64,000 nucleotides of DNA from an uncultured Acidimicrobiales bacterium (GCA_938038815.1 CALHTF010000068.1:1-64000); one strand, 5' to 3'; counted from the stretch's first letter, positions 6,825 through 16,290 are shown. Notes: generated from the letters alone by a model not told the origin. Made by a program: numbers and translations.

Positions 6825-9266
6825 ATGGTCGATGTTCCTAATGGTCACTTTTTCCTTGGCGGGATCCGAGGCGACGACGGGAAGGCAGCGCCTGAAAACC
6901 CGGTGATGCTCGAGGCATCTGACCTCACGACCCATGGCGTGATCGTAGGTATGACCGGCTCGGGTAAAACCGGTCTTTCGGTGGTCATGCTCGAGGAAGC
7001 GCTCATGCAAGGCATCCCGACGCTCATCCTCGACCCCAAGGGCGACATGGGCAACCTGTTGCTGTCGTTCCCCGACCTCGGCGCTGACGACTTCGAACCG
7101 TGGGTAAACCCCGGCGACGCTGAACGCGAGGGAGTCTCGGTTGGCGAGCACGCATCGAACACCGCCGACATGTGGCGCAACGGCCTCGACAGCTGGGGCA
7201 TCGAACCCGGCCGGATCGCCGAGCTGCGCAACAAGGCCGACTTTACGATCTACACCCCCGGTTCGACCTCGGGGGTTCCGCTCAACATCATCGGCGACCT
7301 CAAGGCACCACCGGCGGGGACCAACGCCGAGACCATGCAAGACGAGATCGAAGGCTTTGCTTCGAGCCTGCTCGGGCTGGTCGGGGTAGAAAGCGACCCG
7401 ATCTCGGGACGCGAACACATCTTGTTGTCGAACATCATTTCCAACGCCTGGAACCAGGGCCAGGACCTCGACCTTGGTGCACTGCTCACCCAGGTCCAGA
7501 ATCCGCCAATGCGCAAGCTCGGCGTACTCGAACTCGACACGTTCTTCCCGCCCAAGGACCGCACGGCGTTGGCGATGAAGCTTAACGGCCTCATGGCATC
7601 GCCTTCGTTCGCGAGCTGGACCCAGGGCGCGGCCCTCGATATCGAAACGATGCTCAATGGCGGCGGCAAGCCAAACGCAGCCATCATTTCGCTGGCCCAC
7701 CTGTCCGACGAAGAGCGCATGTTCGTGGTGACGCTGGTGTTGTCAAAGGTTGTCACCTGGATGCGTGGCTTGTCCGGCACCCCCGACCTGCGGGCCTTGG
7801 TCTACATGGACGAAGTATTCGGCTTTGTTCCTCCAACCGCTGCTCCCCCATCGAAGAAGCCCATCCTCACCATTCTCAAACAAGCCCGGGCGTTCGGTGT
7901 CGGCATGGTGTTGTCGACCCAGAACCCGGTCGACATCGACTACAAGGCAATCTCGAACGCCGGCACGTGGATGATCGGTCGACTACAGACCGAACGCGAT
8001 AAGGCTCGTCTGCTCGAGGGCATGAACTCGGGCGGCGATCTCGATATTGGCGCGGTGGGCGAAACGATTTCTGGGCTCGACAAGCGCCAGTTCGTGTTGC
8101 ACTCGACCCGCGGCGATGGCCCACAGGTGTTCGGTACCCGGTGGGCAATGTCGTACCTTCCCGGGCCGATTACCCGCGACCAGATCGAAACCCTGATGGC
8201 CGACAGCCCCAAGCGGGCCGCAGCCCCCGAACCGGCTGCTGCTGCGCCGGCGGGCCAACCAGCCGCTGCTGCGCCGGCCGCCGCGGCGGCAGCTGCCCCG
8301 GCACTGGCCGACGACGAGACCACCATGGCCCCCAAGGTTGCCGACGGAATCGACGTGTTCTATCTCGATGCCGCAGCACCGTGGGCTCGCGACGTTGGTG
8401 CGGTCACCGGCGGAACTCGACTCGAGGCGGCGGTTGTCGCTCGGGTGAACATGTTGTTCGACGAGACCAAGGGCGACCTTCGCCACCAAGAAGAGTACGA
8501 AGCGGTGTTCTTTCCACTCACTGGTCAATCACTCGACGCCGATACGGCGGTGACGGTCGACTACGACGACCGCGACCTACGCACCGAAGTGCCCGACGGA
8601 GCGCGGTATGTGCTGCCCGACGCCAAGATCCAGAACAAGACCTACTTCTCCAAAGCCCAGTCCGAGCTGAAGGACCACCTGTACCGCAACGAGACCCTTG
8701 AGCTGATGCGTAACCCCGAGCTCAAGATTGTGAGCCGGGTCGGCGAAACCCGCGAGGAATTTGAGGCCCGCTGCAACAAGGTGGCCGACGACGGCGCGGA
8801 TGAGGAAGCAACCAAGGTGCGCGAATCGCTCGAGAAGCAGCGCGACCGGTTGCAGAGTGCGCTCGATAAAGCCGAAGACCGAGTGCGCGAACTCGACGAA
8901 GATGTCGAGGCTCGTTCTCGCGACGCCAAGCTAAGCGGCGCAATCGATGTCGCTGGTTCGGTGCTCGGTGGCCTGCTCGGCGGACGTAGCAGCACCCGAG
9001 GCATCCTCGGTGGTGTGCGCCGCGCATCGTCAAAGTCTCGTATGACCAACAGTGCCAAGGAACGCTTGGAGACCGCTCGCAACCGGGTCGATGAGAAGGC
9101 CGATGACCTTGAGGCTCTCGAGCTAGAGATCACCGACTCGCTTTATGAGATCCAAGATGCGTGGGACGAAAAGGCCGAGGCGATCGAGGACATGAACGTC
9201 TCACTAGAAAAGACCGATATCTCGGTAGACCAAATCGCCCTAGTTTGGATCCCCGTAGAGGGATAG
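6825..9266 (+). CDS. HerA/VirB4-like P-loop ATPase with C-terminal coiled coil
   Basis: An 813-residue protein. Residues 1-460 are a HerA/FtsK-superfamily ATPase: Walker A GMTGSGKT at 42-49, LDPKGD after the second strand, Walker B LVYMDEVFGF near 326, and a QARAFGVG...STQNP sensor region. An Ala/Pro-rich linker (about 470-500) joins it to a unique domain (about 510-640). A long charged coiled coil (about 655-810) follows, interrupted by a glycine-rich segment (VAGSVLGGLLGGRSS). HerA-type ATPases translocate DNA or protein substrates; here no nuclease partner (NurA) is adjacent. AGAAAGG precedes the ATG. It stands alone, divergent from the propeller pair. Its cellular role is unknown. Confidence 0.85.
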   Translation: MVDVPNGHFFLGGIRGDDGKAAPENPVMLEASDLTTHGVIVGMTGSGKTGLSVVMLEEALMQGIPTLILDPKGDMGNLLLSFPDLGADDFEPWVNPGDAEREGVSVGEHASNTADMWRNGLDSWGIEPGRIAELRNKADFTIYTPGSTSGVPLNIIGDLKAPPAGTNAETMQDEIEGFASSLLGLVGVESDPISGREHILLSNIISNAWNQGQDLDLGALLTQVQNPPMRKLGVLELDTFFPPKDRTALAMKLNGLMASPSFASWTQGAALDIETMLNGGGKPNAAIISLAHLSDEERMFVVTLVLSKVVTWMRGLSGTPDLRALVYMDEVFGFVPPTAAPPSKKPILTILKQARAFGVGMVLSTQNPVDIDYKAISNAGTWMIGRLQTERDKARLLEGMNSGGDLDIGAVGETISGLDKRQFVLHSTRGDGPQVFGTRWAMSYLPGPITRDQIETLMADSPKRAAAPEPAAAAPAGQPAAAAPAAAAAAAPALADDETTMAPKVADGIDVFYLDAAAPWARDVGAVTGGTRLEAAVVARVNMLFDETKGDLRHQEEYEAVFFPLTGQSLDADTAVTVDYDDRDLRTEVPDGARYVLPDAKIQNKTYFSKAQSELKDHLYRNETLELMRNPELKIVSRVGETREEFEARCNKVADDGADEEATKVRESLEKQRDRLQSALDKAEDRVRELDEDVEARSRDAKLSGAIDVAGSVLGGLLGGRSSTRGILGGVRRASSKSRMTNSAKERLETARNRVDEKADDLEALELEITDSLYEIQDAWDEKAEAIEDMNVSLEKTDISVDQIALVWIPVEG

Positions 9267-9281
9267 GGGCGCCCGGTAGCC

Positions 9282-9328
9282 GGACATAGCGGAGCGCAGA
9301 GCAGCGGCGGAGCCGCTGCGACCAAAGT
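9282..9328. repeat. Diverged REP-like repeat, copy 4, with hairpin
   Basis: The pattern tagcgRagcgcagag...ctgcgacca resembles the stop-proximal part of copies 1 and 2, and it again directly follows a minus-strand stop codon. It contains a perfect 8-bp hairpin, GCAGCGGC (9302-9309) with GCCGCTGC (9313-9320). No T-run follows on either strand, so a terminator role is uncertain. Confidence 0.4.
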
Positions 9329-10836
9329 TAATGCGCGCCCTTTTGCATGAGGACTGCGGGGACGGTCCTGATGAGGATCAAGATGTCGGTGAAGAGGGTC
9401 CAGTTGTCGACGTAGTAGAGGTCGAGCTGTCCGTAGTCGCCGTCTTCGGCGTCGCTGCGGCCGCCGACCTGCCACATACCGGTGATTCCGGGCTGGACCC
9501 GGAGGCGGTTGTGCAGGCTAGGGTCCCACTGGTCTCGTTCGCTGGCGAGTGCCGGACGAGGCCCGACCAGGCTCATCTCGCCTTTGAGGACGTTGATGAG
9601 CTGAGGGAGCTCGTCGATCGAGGTCTTGCGAAGGATCTTGCCCGCTTTGGTGATGCGAGGATCGTCCTTGATCTTAAAGAGCGGCCCGGTGGCCTCGTTG
9701 AGGTGGCGAACATTTTCGAGCAGTTCTTCGGCGTTGACCACCATGGTGCGGAACTTGAGCACTTTGAACAGTTCGCCGTCGCGGCCAACTCGCTCTTGGG
9801 CAAACAGGATCGGGCCCGGGCTGGTGAGGCGAACCGCAAGAGCGCCAACGGCCGCAATCGGGGCCAGAATGAGGCACAGTAATGCGGCGGTGACGATGTC
9901 GAACGACCGTTTTGCCACCGCTCGCCAACCATTGCGCTGTACCGGCTCGATGTACACCATCGGGAAACGTCCGAGCGGTCGGATGGTGAGTCGGTCCGAA
10001 GCAATGTCACACAGGGTCGACGAGAGTTCGACGTGCACACCGTTCTCGGTGAGGGTACGGATCAGCCGGTTGGAGGTACCCACATCGATAGCGGTCGCCG
10101 CGATGATCACGCCACCACAATCGGCCTTCTGCACTGCTTGCAAGGTGTGCCCGACGTCGCGCAGCAGGTGCGACTCGGAGATGTCGGTGGCGTCGCCCGA
10201 TACTTCGAGGTGGTCTTCGACAAACCCAACGACCTCGTATCCAAGGCTGGCGTCCTTATCGAGCATCTCTTTCATGAGATAACCCTCAGAGTTGCGGCCC
10301 ACGATAAGAACGCGGCGAAGCATATGGCCGTTGCTGCGGGCCCGCTTGAACAGCAGACGGGCGACAAGGCGCTCGATACCGACCACCAAGATCAGGGTCG
10401 GGATAGCAATGGCGTACCACGAGCGAGCGATCTCGACATCAAAGGCAATACTGGCAATACCGATGGCCACGACGCTGGCGACGATTGCTTTGATGGCTCG
10501 CCACCCCTCGTCGACACCTCGGGTGATGAACCGGGCCTTGTACAAGGCCTGATGGGTGAAGGCGACTGGCCACACCAAAAGGGTTGCGCCGACCATGGCG
10601 ATATATGTCGCGGAGCTCGTTGGGTCGGTGGTGTTCAATGCCCCGTTCAGCACCACCGAAAGCCAGAGGCCGACCATAACGGCGATGACGTCGGTGACCA
10701 GCAGAACCAGTTTCCGGTTGGTGCCACCGCTCATGGCTTCGCTTGGGACGGGCTCGGACGCAAAGACGTCCGTGCGCGGGTAAAGCTCGACCTTGGTCGT
10801 TCCTGGTTTTGTGTCGTTCTCGGCGGGAAGGCCCAT
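9328..10836 (-). CDS. Polyprenyl sugar-phosphate transferase (exopolysaccharide initiation)
   Basis: A 502-residue polytopic membrane enzyme of the WbaP/CpsE family. It transfers a sugar-1-phosphate to undecaprenyl phosphate to start a cell-surface polysaccharide. Several transmembrane helices (about residues 33-150) precede a CoA-binding-like Rossmann domain (about 165-290). The C-terminal bacterial sugar transferase domain starts at KRSFDIVTAALLC and carries SPGPILFAQERVG, LKFRTM, DELPQLINVLKGEMSLVGPRP and LRVQPGITGMWQV. No other glycan genes are next to it, so the polymer is unknown. It is convergent with the HerA-like gene. Confidence 0.93.
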   Translation of the reverse strand: MGLPAENDTKPGTTKVELYPRTDVFASEPVPSEAMSGGTNRKLVLLVTDVIAVMVGLWLSVVLNGALNTTDPTSSATYIAMVGATLLVWPVAFTHQALYKARFITRGVDEGWRAIKAIVASVVAIGIASIAFDVEIARSWYAIAIPTLILVVGIERLVARLLFKRARSNGHMLRRVLIVGRNSEGYLMKEMLDKDASLGYEVVGFVEDHLEVSGDATDISESHLLRDVGHTLQAVQKADCGGVIIAATAIDVGTSNRLIRTLTENGVHVELSSTLCDIASDRLTIRPLGRFPMVYIEPVQRNGWRAVAKRSFDIVTAALLCLILAPIAAVGALAVRLTSPGPILFAQERVGRDGELFKVLKFRTMVVNAEELLENVRHLNEATGPLFKIKDDPRITKAGKILRKTSIDELPQLINVLKGEMSLVGPRPALASERDQWDPSLHNRLRVQPGITGMWQVGGRSDAEDGDYGQLDLYYVDNWTLFTDILILIRTVPAVLMQKGAH

Positions 10837-10968
10837 ACGAAACTTTCGGCACTACGGCATCGAGGGTCCGCAAGATACGAACTCTTCTGTAGTCATAGTG
10901 TCGGCCGCTTCGCAGGAGGCCTTAAGCACGAACCGCACCCCTAGATTGGGGCCACCAGTGTCGGGGAT

Positions 10969-12282
10969 TTAGCCCTTGGCGGCGCGAAATCCCGCTTCAA
11001 GGTCGGCGATAATGTCGTCGATCGATTCGATGCCGACCGAGAGCCGAACCAAGCCGGGGTGCACACCAGCGCTGGCCTGTTCTTCTTCGGTGAGCTGGGA
11101 GTGGGTGGTCGATCCGGGGTGAATGGCCAGGCTGCGTACATCGCCAATGTTGGCCACATGGCTATGCAGTTCGAGGCCCTCAACAAAGGCTTGGCCGGCT
11201 TCTTTGCCGCCCGCAATGACAAACGCCGGAACCGATCCGTAGCCCCGACCTTCGCCGTACTTGGTAACCCGTTCTTTGTGCGGGCTGCTGTCGAGACCCG
11301 TGTACTGCACACTCTCGACTTGGTCATGGCCCTCGAGGAACTCGGCGACCTTCTGCGCGTTCTCGAAGTGCCGCTCCATCCGCAGGCTCAACGTTTCGAG
11401 ACCTTGCAGGAAGTAGAACGCGTTTTGGGGCGACAGTGCCGACCCGAGGTCGCGCAACATTTGCACCCGGGCCTTGATGATGAACGCACCGTGGCCAAGC
11501 GCCGGCCAGTACGCCAGGCCGTGATAGCTCGGGTCGGGCTCGGTGAAGTTCGCAAACCGGTCGTTGGCGCCAAAGTCGAAGCTGCCTCCGTCGATGATTA
11601 CCCCGCCGATCGAGTTGCCGTGACCGCCAATGAACTTGGTCATTGAGTGCACGACGATGTCGGCTCCCCACTTGAGCGGGTTGATCAGATACGGGCTGGC
11701 GACGGTGTTGTCGACGATGAGGGGTACGCCGACCTCGTGGGCAACGCCAGCGACCCCTTCGATGTCGAGGCAGTCGTTCTTTGGGTTGCCCAACGTTTCG
11801 CCGTAGAACGCCTTGGTGTTGTCCTGGGCGGCCGAGCGCCATTGGTCGAGGTTGTCGGGGTCGTCGACAAAGCTGACCTCGATGCCCATCTTGGGCAGCG
11901 TGTAGTGAAACAGGTTGAAGGTTCCGCCGTACAGCGAGGTCGAGGACACGATATGGTCGCCCGCTTCGCATAGCGTGAGGATGGCGAGGGTTTCGGCCGC
12001 CTGGCCCGAGCTGACCGCCAGGGCGCCGGGGATTCCTACCGCTGTGTCGGTGCCGCCTTCAAGGGCTTGCAAACGAGCCTCAAGCACACCCTGGGTCGGG
12101 TTCATGATGCGGGTGTAAATGTTGCCCATCTCGGCCAGCGCGAACAGGTTGGCCGCATGGTTGCTGTCCTTGAAGACAAACGACGATGTTTGGTAGATCG
12201 GGACGGTTCGAGCCCCCGTATCGGAGTCAGGCACCTGCCCCGAGTGAATCTGCTTGGTCTCAAAACCCCAGTCAGCGCTCAT
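10969..12282 (-). CDS. metY: O-acetylhomoserine sulfhydrylase (O-acetylhomoserine aminocarboxypropyltransferase)
   Basis: A 437-residue PLP enzyme of the Cys/Met-metabolism family that makes homocysteine from O-acetylhomoserine and sulfide. The N-terminal FETKQIHSGQ and YTRIMNPT motifs are typical of MetY, as is the insertion-bearing length over 420. The PLP lysine is in VHSMTKFIGGHGN, near residue 215. I chose the ATG at 12282, reading MSADWGFET, because AGGGGAA precedes it; the 21 extra upstream codons do not resemble the family and cross the likely promoter. A sigma70-like promoter lies at 12321-12349. Related cystathionine enzymes are shorter. Confidence 0.93.
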   Translation of the reverse strand: MSADWGFETKQIHSGQVPDSDTGARTVPIYQTSSFVFKDSNHAANLFALAEMGNIYTRIMNPTQGVLEARLQALEGGTDTAVGIPGALAVSSGQAAETLAILTLCEAGDHIVSSTSLYGGTFNLFHYTLPKMGIEVSFVDDPDNLDQWRSAAQDNTKAFYGETLGNPKNDCLDIEGVAGVAHEVGVPLIVDNTVASPYLINPLKWGADIVVHSMTKFIGGHGNSIGGVIIDGGSFDFGANDRFANFTEPDPSYHGLAYWPALGHGAFIIKARVQMLRDLGSALSPQNAFYFLQGLETLSLRMERHFENAQKVAEFLEGHDQVESVQYTGLDSSPHKERVTKYGEGRGYGSVPAFVIAGGKEAGQAFVEGLELHSHVANIGDVRSLAIHPGSTTHSQLTEEEQASAGVHPGLVRLSVGIESIDDIIADLEAGFRAAKG

Positions 12283-12320
12283 AAATACGTTCCCCTGCCC
12301 TGTTAAATTGATGAACTTCG

Positions 12321-12349
12321 ACCTTAGGCAGGCAAACCCGACCAATCAA
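12321..12349 (-). promoter_or_regulatory. Promoter of metY
   Basis: On the minus strand TTGATT (12344-12349) and TAAGGT (12321-12326) are separated by 17 bp, the optimal sigma70-type spacing. Transcription would start about 30 nt before the ATG at 12282, leaving a short leader with an SD. Confidence 0.5.
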
Positions 12350-12676
12350 GTCGGTTATTAGAAGGCAACTGACTTCTGAGCGTCCGGCCACACCCCAAGC
12401 GGCACGCGGACTGGCGCTACCGCCCGATCGGCGCCGTCTTCGGTACAAGTGAAGAGGAATATCCACTCGCACCTCTACCGGCACTCGGACCAAAGAGTGC
12501 AAGAGGCTCCGTGCCTCCGGAACGGCCTGCACGGAGTGCAGTAATCGATGTCCCGGACTGTCGAGGTTCGGAGCCGAGGGCGGGCGCGTCCGCGAAGTGC
12601 CAGCTCAGCCCAAGCCGTGTCGAGCAGCAACAGAGATCTGTCCGAAGTACCGACCAAGCGCCGCCAGGTACAGGAC
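12350..12676. other. Gene-free stretch upstream of metY
   Basis: About 330 bp with no convincing gene. On the minus strand it holds small perfect hairpins such as CTGCAC-TCC-GTGCAG and a longer inverted repeat CTCCGTGC/GCACGGAG. I looked for the conserved cores of SAM riboswitches and did not find them. Open frames here are short and lack family resemblance. An sRNA or a long leader is possible but unsupported. Confidence 0.4.
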
Positions 12677-12678
12677 CC

Positions 12679-12722
12679 AAAAACGAAAAGAGCCGAGCAC
12701 CCGGAGACGCTCGACCCTTTTC
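12679..12722 (-). terminator. Terminator of the ilvBNC operon
   Basis: Arms 12709-12722 and 12685-12698 form a 14-bp stem on the minus-strand RNA, with two G-U wobbles that only work in that direction. It is followed by GTTTTTGG. It lies about 160 nt beyond the ilvC stop, beyond repeat copy 2, so the repeat would be transcribed as part of the mRNA 3' end. Confidence 0.8.
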
Positions 12723-12742
12723 AAATTTCTCATCGCGCTTTA

Positions 12743-12880
12743 CCCGCTCAGAGCGGGCTAACCGCGAAAATTTCAGGGACTGGGGCTAAGGAGCCCGGAG
12801 CTCGCGGAGGGCGAGGGGCGCAGATGGACGGCCGTAGCGAAGCGCAGAGGGAGCGAGCTTGCGAGTGACCGACCAGAAAG
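12743..12880. repeat. REP-like dispersed repeat, copy 2
   Basis: It directly abuts the ilvC stop codon (12881-12883). It opens with the perfect hairpin CCCGCTCAGAGCGGG (12743-12757) and contains CGCGAAAATTTC. It then shares exact blocks of 35 bp and 30 bp with copy 1. Bases upstream (12726-12774) also match the copy at 41264-41316 read in reverse. Confidence 0.78.
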
Positions 12881-13915
12881 TCAGCCTTGGCCGCCGGAGG
12901 CTTCTTGGACCGACTGCTTGCCGGCGCTGATCCAGGGCATCATGGCCCGGAGCTTAGAGCCGACCTCTTCGATGAGGTGGTCCTGGCCAGCCTTTTCCAT
13001 GGCGAGGAAGTTGGTGCGTCCGCCGTGAGCTTCGGCGACCCATTCCTCGGCGAACTGACCGCTCTGGATCTCGCCCAGGATCTTCTTCATTTCGGCGCGG
13101 GTGTCGTCGTTGATGATCCGGCTACCTCGCGACATGTCGCCGTACTCGGCGGTGTCAGAGATCGAGTAGCGCATGCCACTGATGCCTTGTTCGTACATGA
13201 GGTCGACGATGAGCTTGAGCTCGTGCAGGCACTCGAAGTACGCAATCTCGGGTTGGTAGCCGGCGTCAACGAGGGTCTGGAAGCCACTGCGAACGAGTTC
13301 GGAGGTTCCGCCACAGAGCACAACCTGCTCGCCGAACAGGTCGGTTTCGGTCTCTTCGGTGAAGGTGGTTTCGATCACACCGGCGCGTGCGCCACCGATA
13401 GCGTCGGCATAGGCGAGGCCAACGGCCTTGGCGTTACCCGAAGCGTCCTGCTCAATAGCGATGAGGGCGGGTACGCCGCCGCCTTCGGTGTAGGTGCGGC
13501 GCACAAGGTGACCCGGGCCCTTCGGAGCAACCATGGCAACGTCGACGTTGGCCGGCGGCTTGATCAGGTCGAAACGAATGTTGAAACCGTGGGCAAACAA
13601 CAACATGTCGTTGTCGTTCAGGTTCGGCGCGATGTGTTCTTCATAGATCGCCGCCTGCTCGGTATCGGGGAGCAAGATCATGATCATGTCGGCGTGAGCA
13701 GAAGCTTCGCTGAGGCCCATCACGGTGAGGCCCTCGGCTTCGGCCTTGGCCTTGGAGCCCGAACCTTCGCGAAGTCCAACCACCACGTCGACGCCCGACT
13801 CTTTCAGGTTCAGCGCGTGGGCGTGACCCTGCGAGCCGTAGCCCAAAATCGCTACTTTGCGTCCCTCGATCTTTGACCGATCGACATCGGCTTCGTAGTA
13901 AATGTTCACTGCCAT
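12881..13915 (-). CDS. ilvC: Ketol-acid reductoisomerase
   Basis: A 344-residue class I enzyme that isomerises and reduces acetolactate or acetohydroxybutyrate with NADPH in valine/isoleucine synthesis. The NADPH-binding [12 protein letters not shown] motif is at residues 25-36. The knotted C-terminal domain carries the metal-binding acidic residues in [17 protein letters not shown] and the EEWVAE region. Length and termini match the family. AAGGAA stands 6 nt before the ATG. It is the third gene of ilvBNC, 42 bp after ilvN, so it should be controlled by the upstream attenuator. REP-like copy 2 and a terminator follow. Confidence 0.98.
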   Translation of the reverse strand: MAVNIYYEADVDRSKIEGRKVAILGYGSQGHAHALNLKESGVDVVVGLREGSGSKAKAEAEGLTVMGLSEASAHADMIMILLPDTEQAAIYEEHIAPNLNDNDMLLFAHGFNIRFDLIKPPANVDVAMVAPKGPGHLVRRTYTEGGGVPALIAIEQDASGNAKAVGLAYADAIGGARAGVIETTFTEETETDLFGEQVVLCGGTSELVRSGFQTLVDAGYQPEIAYFECLHELKLIVDLMYEQGISGMRYSISDTAEYGDMSRGSRIINDDTRAEMKKILGEIQSGQFAEEWVAEAHGGRTNFLAMEKAGQDHLIEEVGSKLRAMMPWISAGKQSVQEASGGQG

Positions 13916-13957
13916 GACTGTTTCCTTGCTGAAATTCGTTGATGGGTAGAGTTCGGG

Positions 13958-14467
13958 TTAGGACGCGCCGGCGAGGGCGTTGAGAGCGACTGGTCCGGTC
14001 CGGTGCACTTCAAGAATTCCGAACGGACCTAGTTGCTCTTCGAAATCATCGACGCGCGACGGCGTGTCCGACAACGTGAGCATGATGGCCTCTCCGCTAT
14101 CGGCCAGCACGTCAGCGTCGAACTTTTCGCCGAGCGCAACCACCTGGTCGCGATCGCCGTCGACCGTCGAGATGGTGACGATCATGAGTTCGCGTTGGAC
14201 CGACGTGGCCGGGTCGACCTGGTGGATCTCGACCACGTTGATGAGCTTGTCGAGTTGCTTCACCACTTGTTCGAGAGGCGCCGACTCAGCATCGACCACA
14301 AAGGTGATGTGGCTAAAGTTTTCGTCGTAGGCGGGCGCCACGGCCAGCGAGTCGATGTTGAAGCCTCGGCGGGCGAAAAGCCCAGCGACTCGGGCGAGCA
14401 CGCCAGCCTTGTTCTCGACCTTGACGACCACCGTGTGAAAGCGATCGGTGTCCTGAGTGTTCGCCAT
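13958..14467 (-). CDS. ilvN: Acetolactate synthase regulatory (small) subunit
   Basis: A 169-residue regulatory subunit of acetohydroxyacid synthase. An N-terminal ACT domain (about 10-85) begins with VVKVENKAGVLARVAGLFARRGFN split over the first strand and helix, the valine-binding region of the family. The C-terminal small-subunit domain (about 95-165) contains REL.IVTI, ADVLADSG and GILEVHRTGPVALN. It activates IlvB and confers valine feedback inhibition. Its start lies 2 nt past the ilvB stop, with GAGGGG inside the ilvB end serving as SD, so the two are translationally coupled. Confidence 0.97.
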   Translation of the reverse strand: MANTQDTDRFHTVVVKVENKAGVLARVAGLFARRGFNIDSLAVAPAYDENFSHITFVVDAESAPLEQVVKQLDKLINVVEIHQVDPATSVQRELMIVTISTVDGDRDQVVALGEKFDADVLADSGEAIMLTLSDTPSRVDDFEEQLGPFGILEVHRTGPVALNALAGAS

Positions 14468-14469
14468 CG

Positions 14470-16221
14470 TTACTGCCCCTCGGTCTCGGTCTGGGATGGG
14501 TCGACCATGAGTTCGCTGTTGGTCGCACCGGCGGGAACCATAGGGAATACCTTCTCGCGTGGGTCGGTGCGGAATTCGACCACGACTGGACGGTCATTGA
14601 TCTCGTTGGCCTTCTCGATTGCCGGTTGCACCTCTTCGGGCGAATCGACTCGGATACCAACGCAACCCATTGCTTCGGCCCACATCTTGTAGTCGGGAAC
14701 GTCGGGCGAGAGGTAGACCTCGGAGTACCGCTCGTCGTAGAACATCTCTTGCCACTGGCGGACCATACCGAGGTAGCCGTTGTTGATGAGGGCAACCTTG
14801 ATCGGAATGCGCTCGACGGCTGCGGTTACCAACTCTTGGGCGGTCATCTGGAAGCAGCCATCGCCGTCGACGGCCCACACGGTGCGGTCGGGCATTCCGG
14901 CCTTGGCGCCCACGGCGGCGGGAATCGAAAAGCCCATCGTTCCGAGACCACCGGAGTTGATCCACGTGTAGGGGTGGTCGAACTGCCAGAGCTGGCTGGC
15001 CCACATCTGGTGCTGGCCGACGCCCGAGGTGACGATGGTGTCCGCGGGGCTGTGGTCTCGGAGCTGTTCGAGTACATATTGGGGCTTGAGCGCCTCGCCC
15101 GCGGCGGAGTCTTCGTAGACCAGCGGGTACTTCTCTTGCCAGCCCGAGAGCTGCGAACGCCAGGCTCGCCGGTCGGGCTGGGCGTTGTTGCCGCCCAGTT
15201 TGGTTATCGCTTCGACAAGGCCCTCGATCGCCAGCTTGCAGTCGGCTTGGATTCCTACGTCGGGGCGACGAACCTTGCCGATTTCGGCCGGATCGATATC
15301 GACATGGATTACCTTGGCGTCGGGGGCAAAGCCGTCGAGCCGGCCGGTGACCCGGTCGTCGAACCGGCTGCCGAGCGCGATGAGTAGATCGGATTGCTGC
15401 ATCGACATGACGGCGGTGTAGTTGCCGTGCATGCCGGGCATACCGAGGTTGAGCGGGTGGCTATCGGGGAAGGCGCCGCGAGCCATCAAGGTAGTGACGA
15501 CTGGGATGTCGACCAGCTCGGCCAACGTGCGCAAGATCTCGGCGGCCCGGGCCTTGAGGATGCCGCCACCGATGTACAGCACGGGGCGCTCAGCGGCGCA
15601 GATCAGTTCAGCGGCTTGGGCCAACAACTCGGGGTCGGGCTCGAGTTGGGGGTTATACCCAGGAAGGTTCGGGGCCACGGGCTCGACCCACTCGAAATGC
15701 GAGCTCGGGTCGGCCGGGTTGACGATGTTCTTTGGCAGGTCGACCAAAACCGGGCCGGGGCGACCGGTGGTCGCGATATGGAATGCCTCATGAATGGTCT
15801 GAGGGATGTCGGCCGCGTCGGTTACCAAGAAGTTGTGCTTGGTGGCCGACATGGTGATGCCGGTTGTGTCGGCCTCTTGGAACGCGTCGGTGCCGATCGC
15901 CGAGTAGGCGACCTGACCGGTAATGCACACCATCGGAACCGAGTCCATGTAAGCATCGAGCAACGGCGTGACCATGTTGGTTGCGGCCGGCCCGCTCGTG
16001 ACCATGGCGACGCCCGGTTTGCCGGTGGCTTGGGCGTACCCCTGGGCCATGTGGCCGGCGCCTTGTTCGTGCCGAACCAAAACGTGGCGGATCGACGAGT
16101 CGATAATCGGGTCATAGACCGGAAGAATCGCACCGCCAGGGAGTCCGAACACCACCTCGACGCCCTCGAGCTCGAGCGATTTGATTAGTGCTTCACCACC
16201 ATTGGTTTGCTGCCGTGTCAT
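14470..16221 (-). CDS. ilvB: Acetolactate synthase catalytic (large) subunit
   Basis: A 583-residue thiamine-diphosphate enzyme that condenses two pyruvates, or pyruvate with 2-oxobutyrate, in branched-chain amino-acid synthesis. The catalytic glutamate is in LVRHEQGAGHMAQGYA. The FAD-binding middle domain follows, and the ThDP/Mg motif begins at VDGDGCFQM and continues to the NNGYLGM segment. The N terminus, GGEALIKSLELEGVEVVFGLPGG, is canonical. It is the first gene of ilvBNC, about 116 bp after the stop of a valine-rich leader peptide and 70 bp after a terminator-type hairpin, which points to transcription attenuation. A weak AGAGAG precedes the ATG. Confidence 0.98.
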   Translation of the reverse strand: MTRQQTNGGEALIKSLELEGVEVVFGLPGGAILPVYDPIIDSSIRHVLVRHEQGAGHMAQGYAQATGKPGVAMVTSGPAATNMVTPLLDAYMDSVPMVCITGQVAYSAIGTDAFQEADTTGITMSATKHNFLVTDAADIPQTIHEAFHIATTGRPGPVLVDLPKNIVNPADPSSHFEWVEPVAPNLPGYNPQLEPDPELLAQAAELICAAERPVLYIGGGILKARAAEILRTLAELVDIPVVTTLMARGAFPDSHPLNLGMPGMHGNYTAVMSMQQSDLLIALGSRFDDRVTGRLDGFAPDAKVIHVDIDPAEIGKVRRPDVGIQADCKLAIEGLVEAITKLGGNNAQPDRRAWRSQLSGWQEKYPLVYEDSAAGEALKPQYVLEQLRDHSPADTIVTSGVGQHQMWASQLWQFDHPYTWINSGGLGTMGFSIPAAVGAKAGMPDRTVWAVDGDGCFQMTAQELVTAAVERIPIKVALINNGYLGMVRQWQEMFYDERYSEVYLSPDVPDYKMWAEAMGCVGIRVDSPEEVQPAIEKANEINDRPVVVEFRTDPREKVFPMVPAGATNSELMVDPSQTETEGQ

Positions 16222-16290
16222 TGCAATCTCTCTGAAATTTCGGTTGAGGACAGGGAAAGGTTTTCAAAACAGCCCCCGAAAACTACAAGA

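Noticed and set aside
10905-10968. Terminator after metY
   Set aside because: Only a 5-bp CCCC/GGGG stem with a 6-nt loop is present and no U-run follows.
12350-12676. SAM riboswitch upstream of metY
   Set aside because: The hairpins present do not contain the conserved cores of SAM-I, SAM-II or SAM-IV elements, and the likely metY promoter lies downstream of them at 12321-12349.
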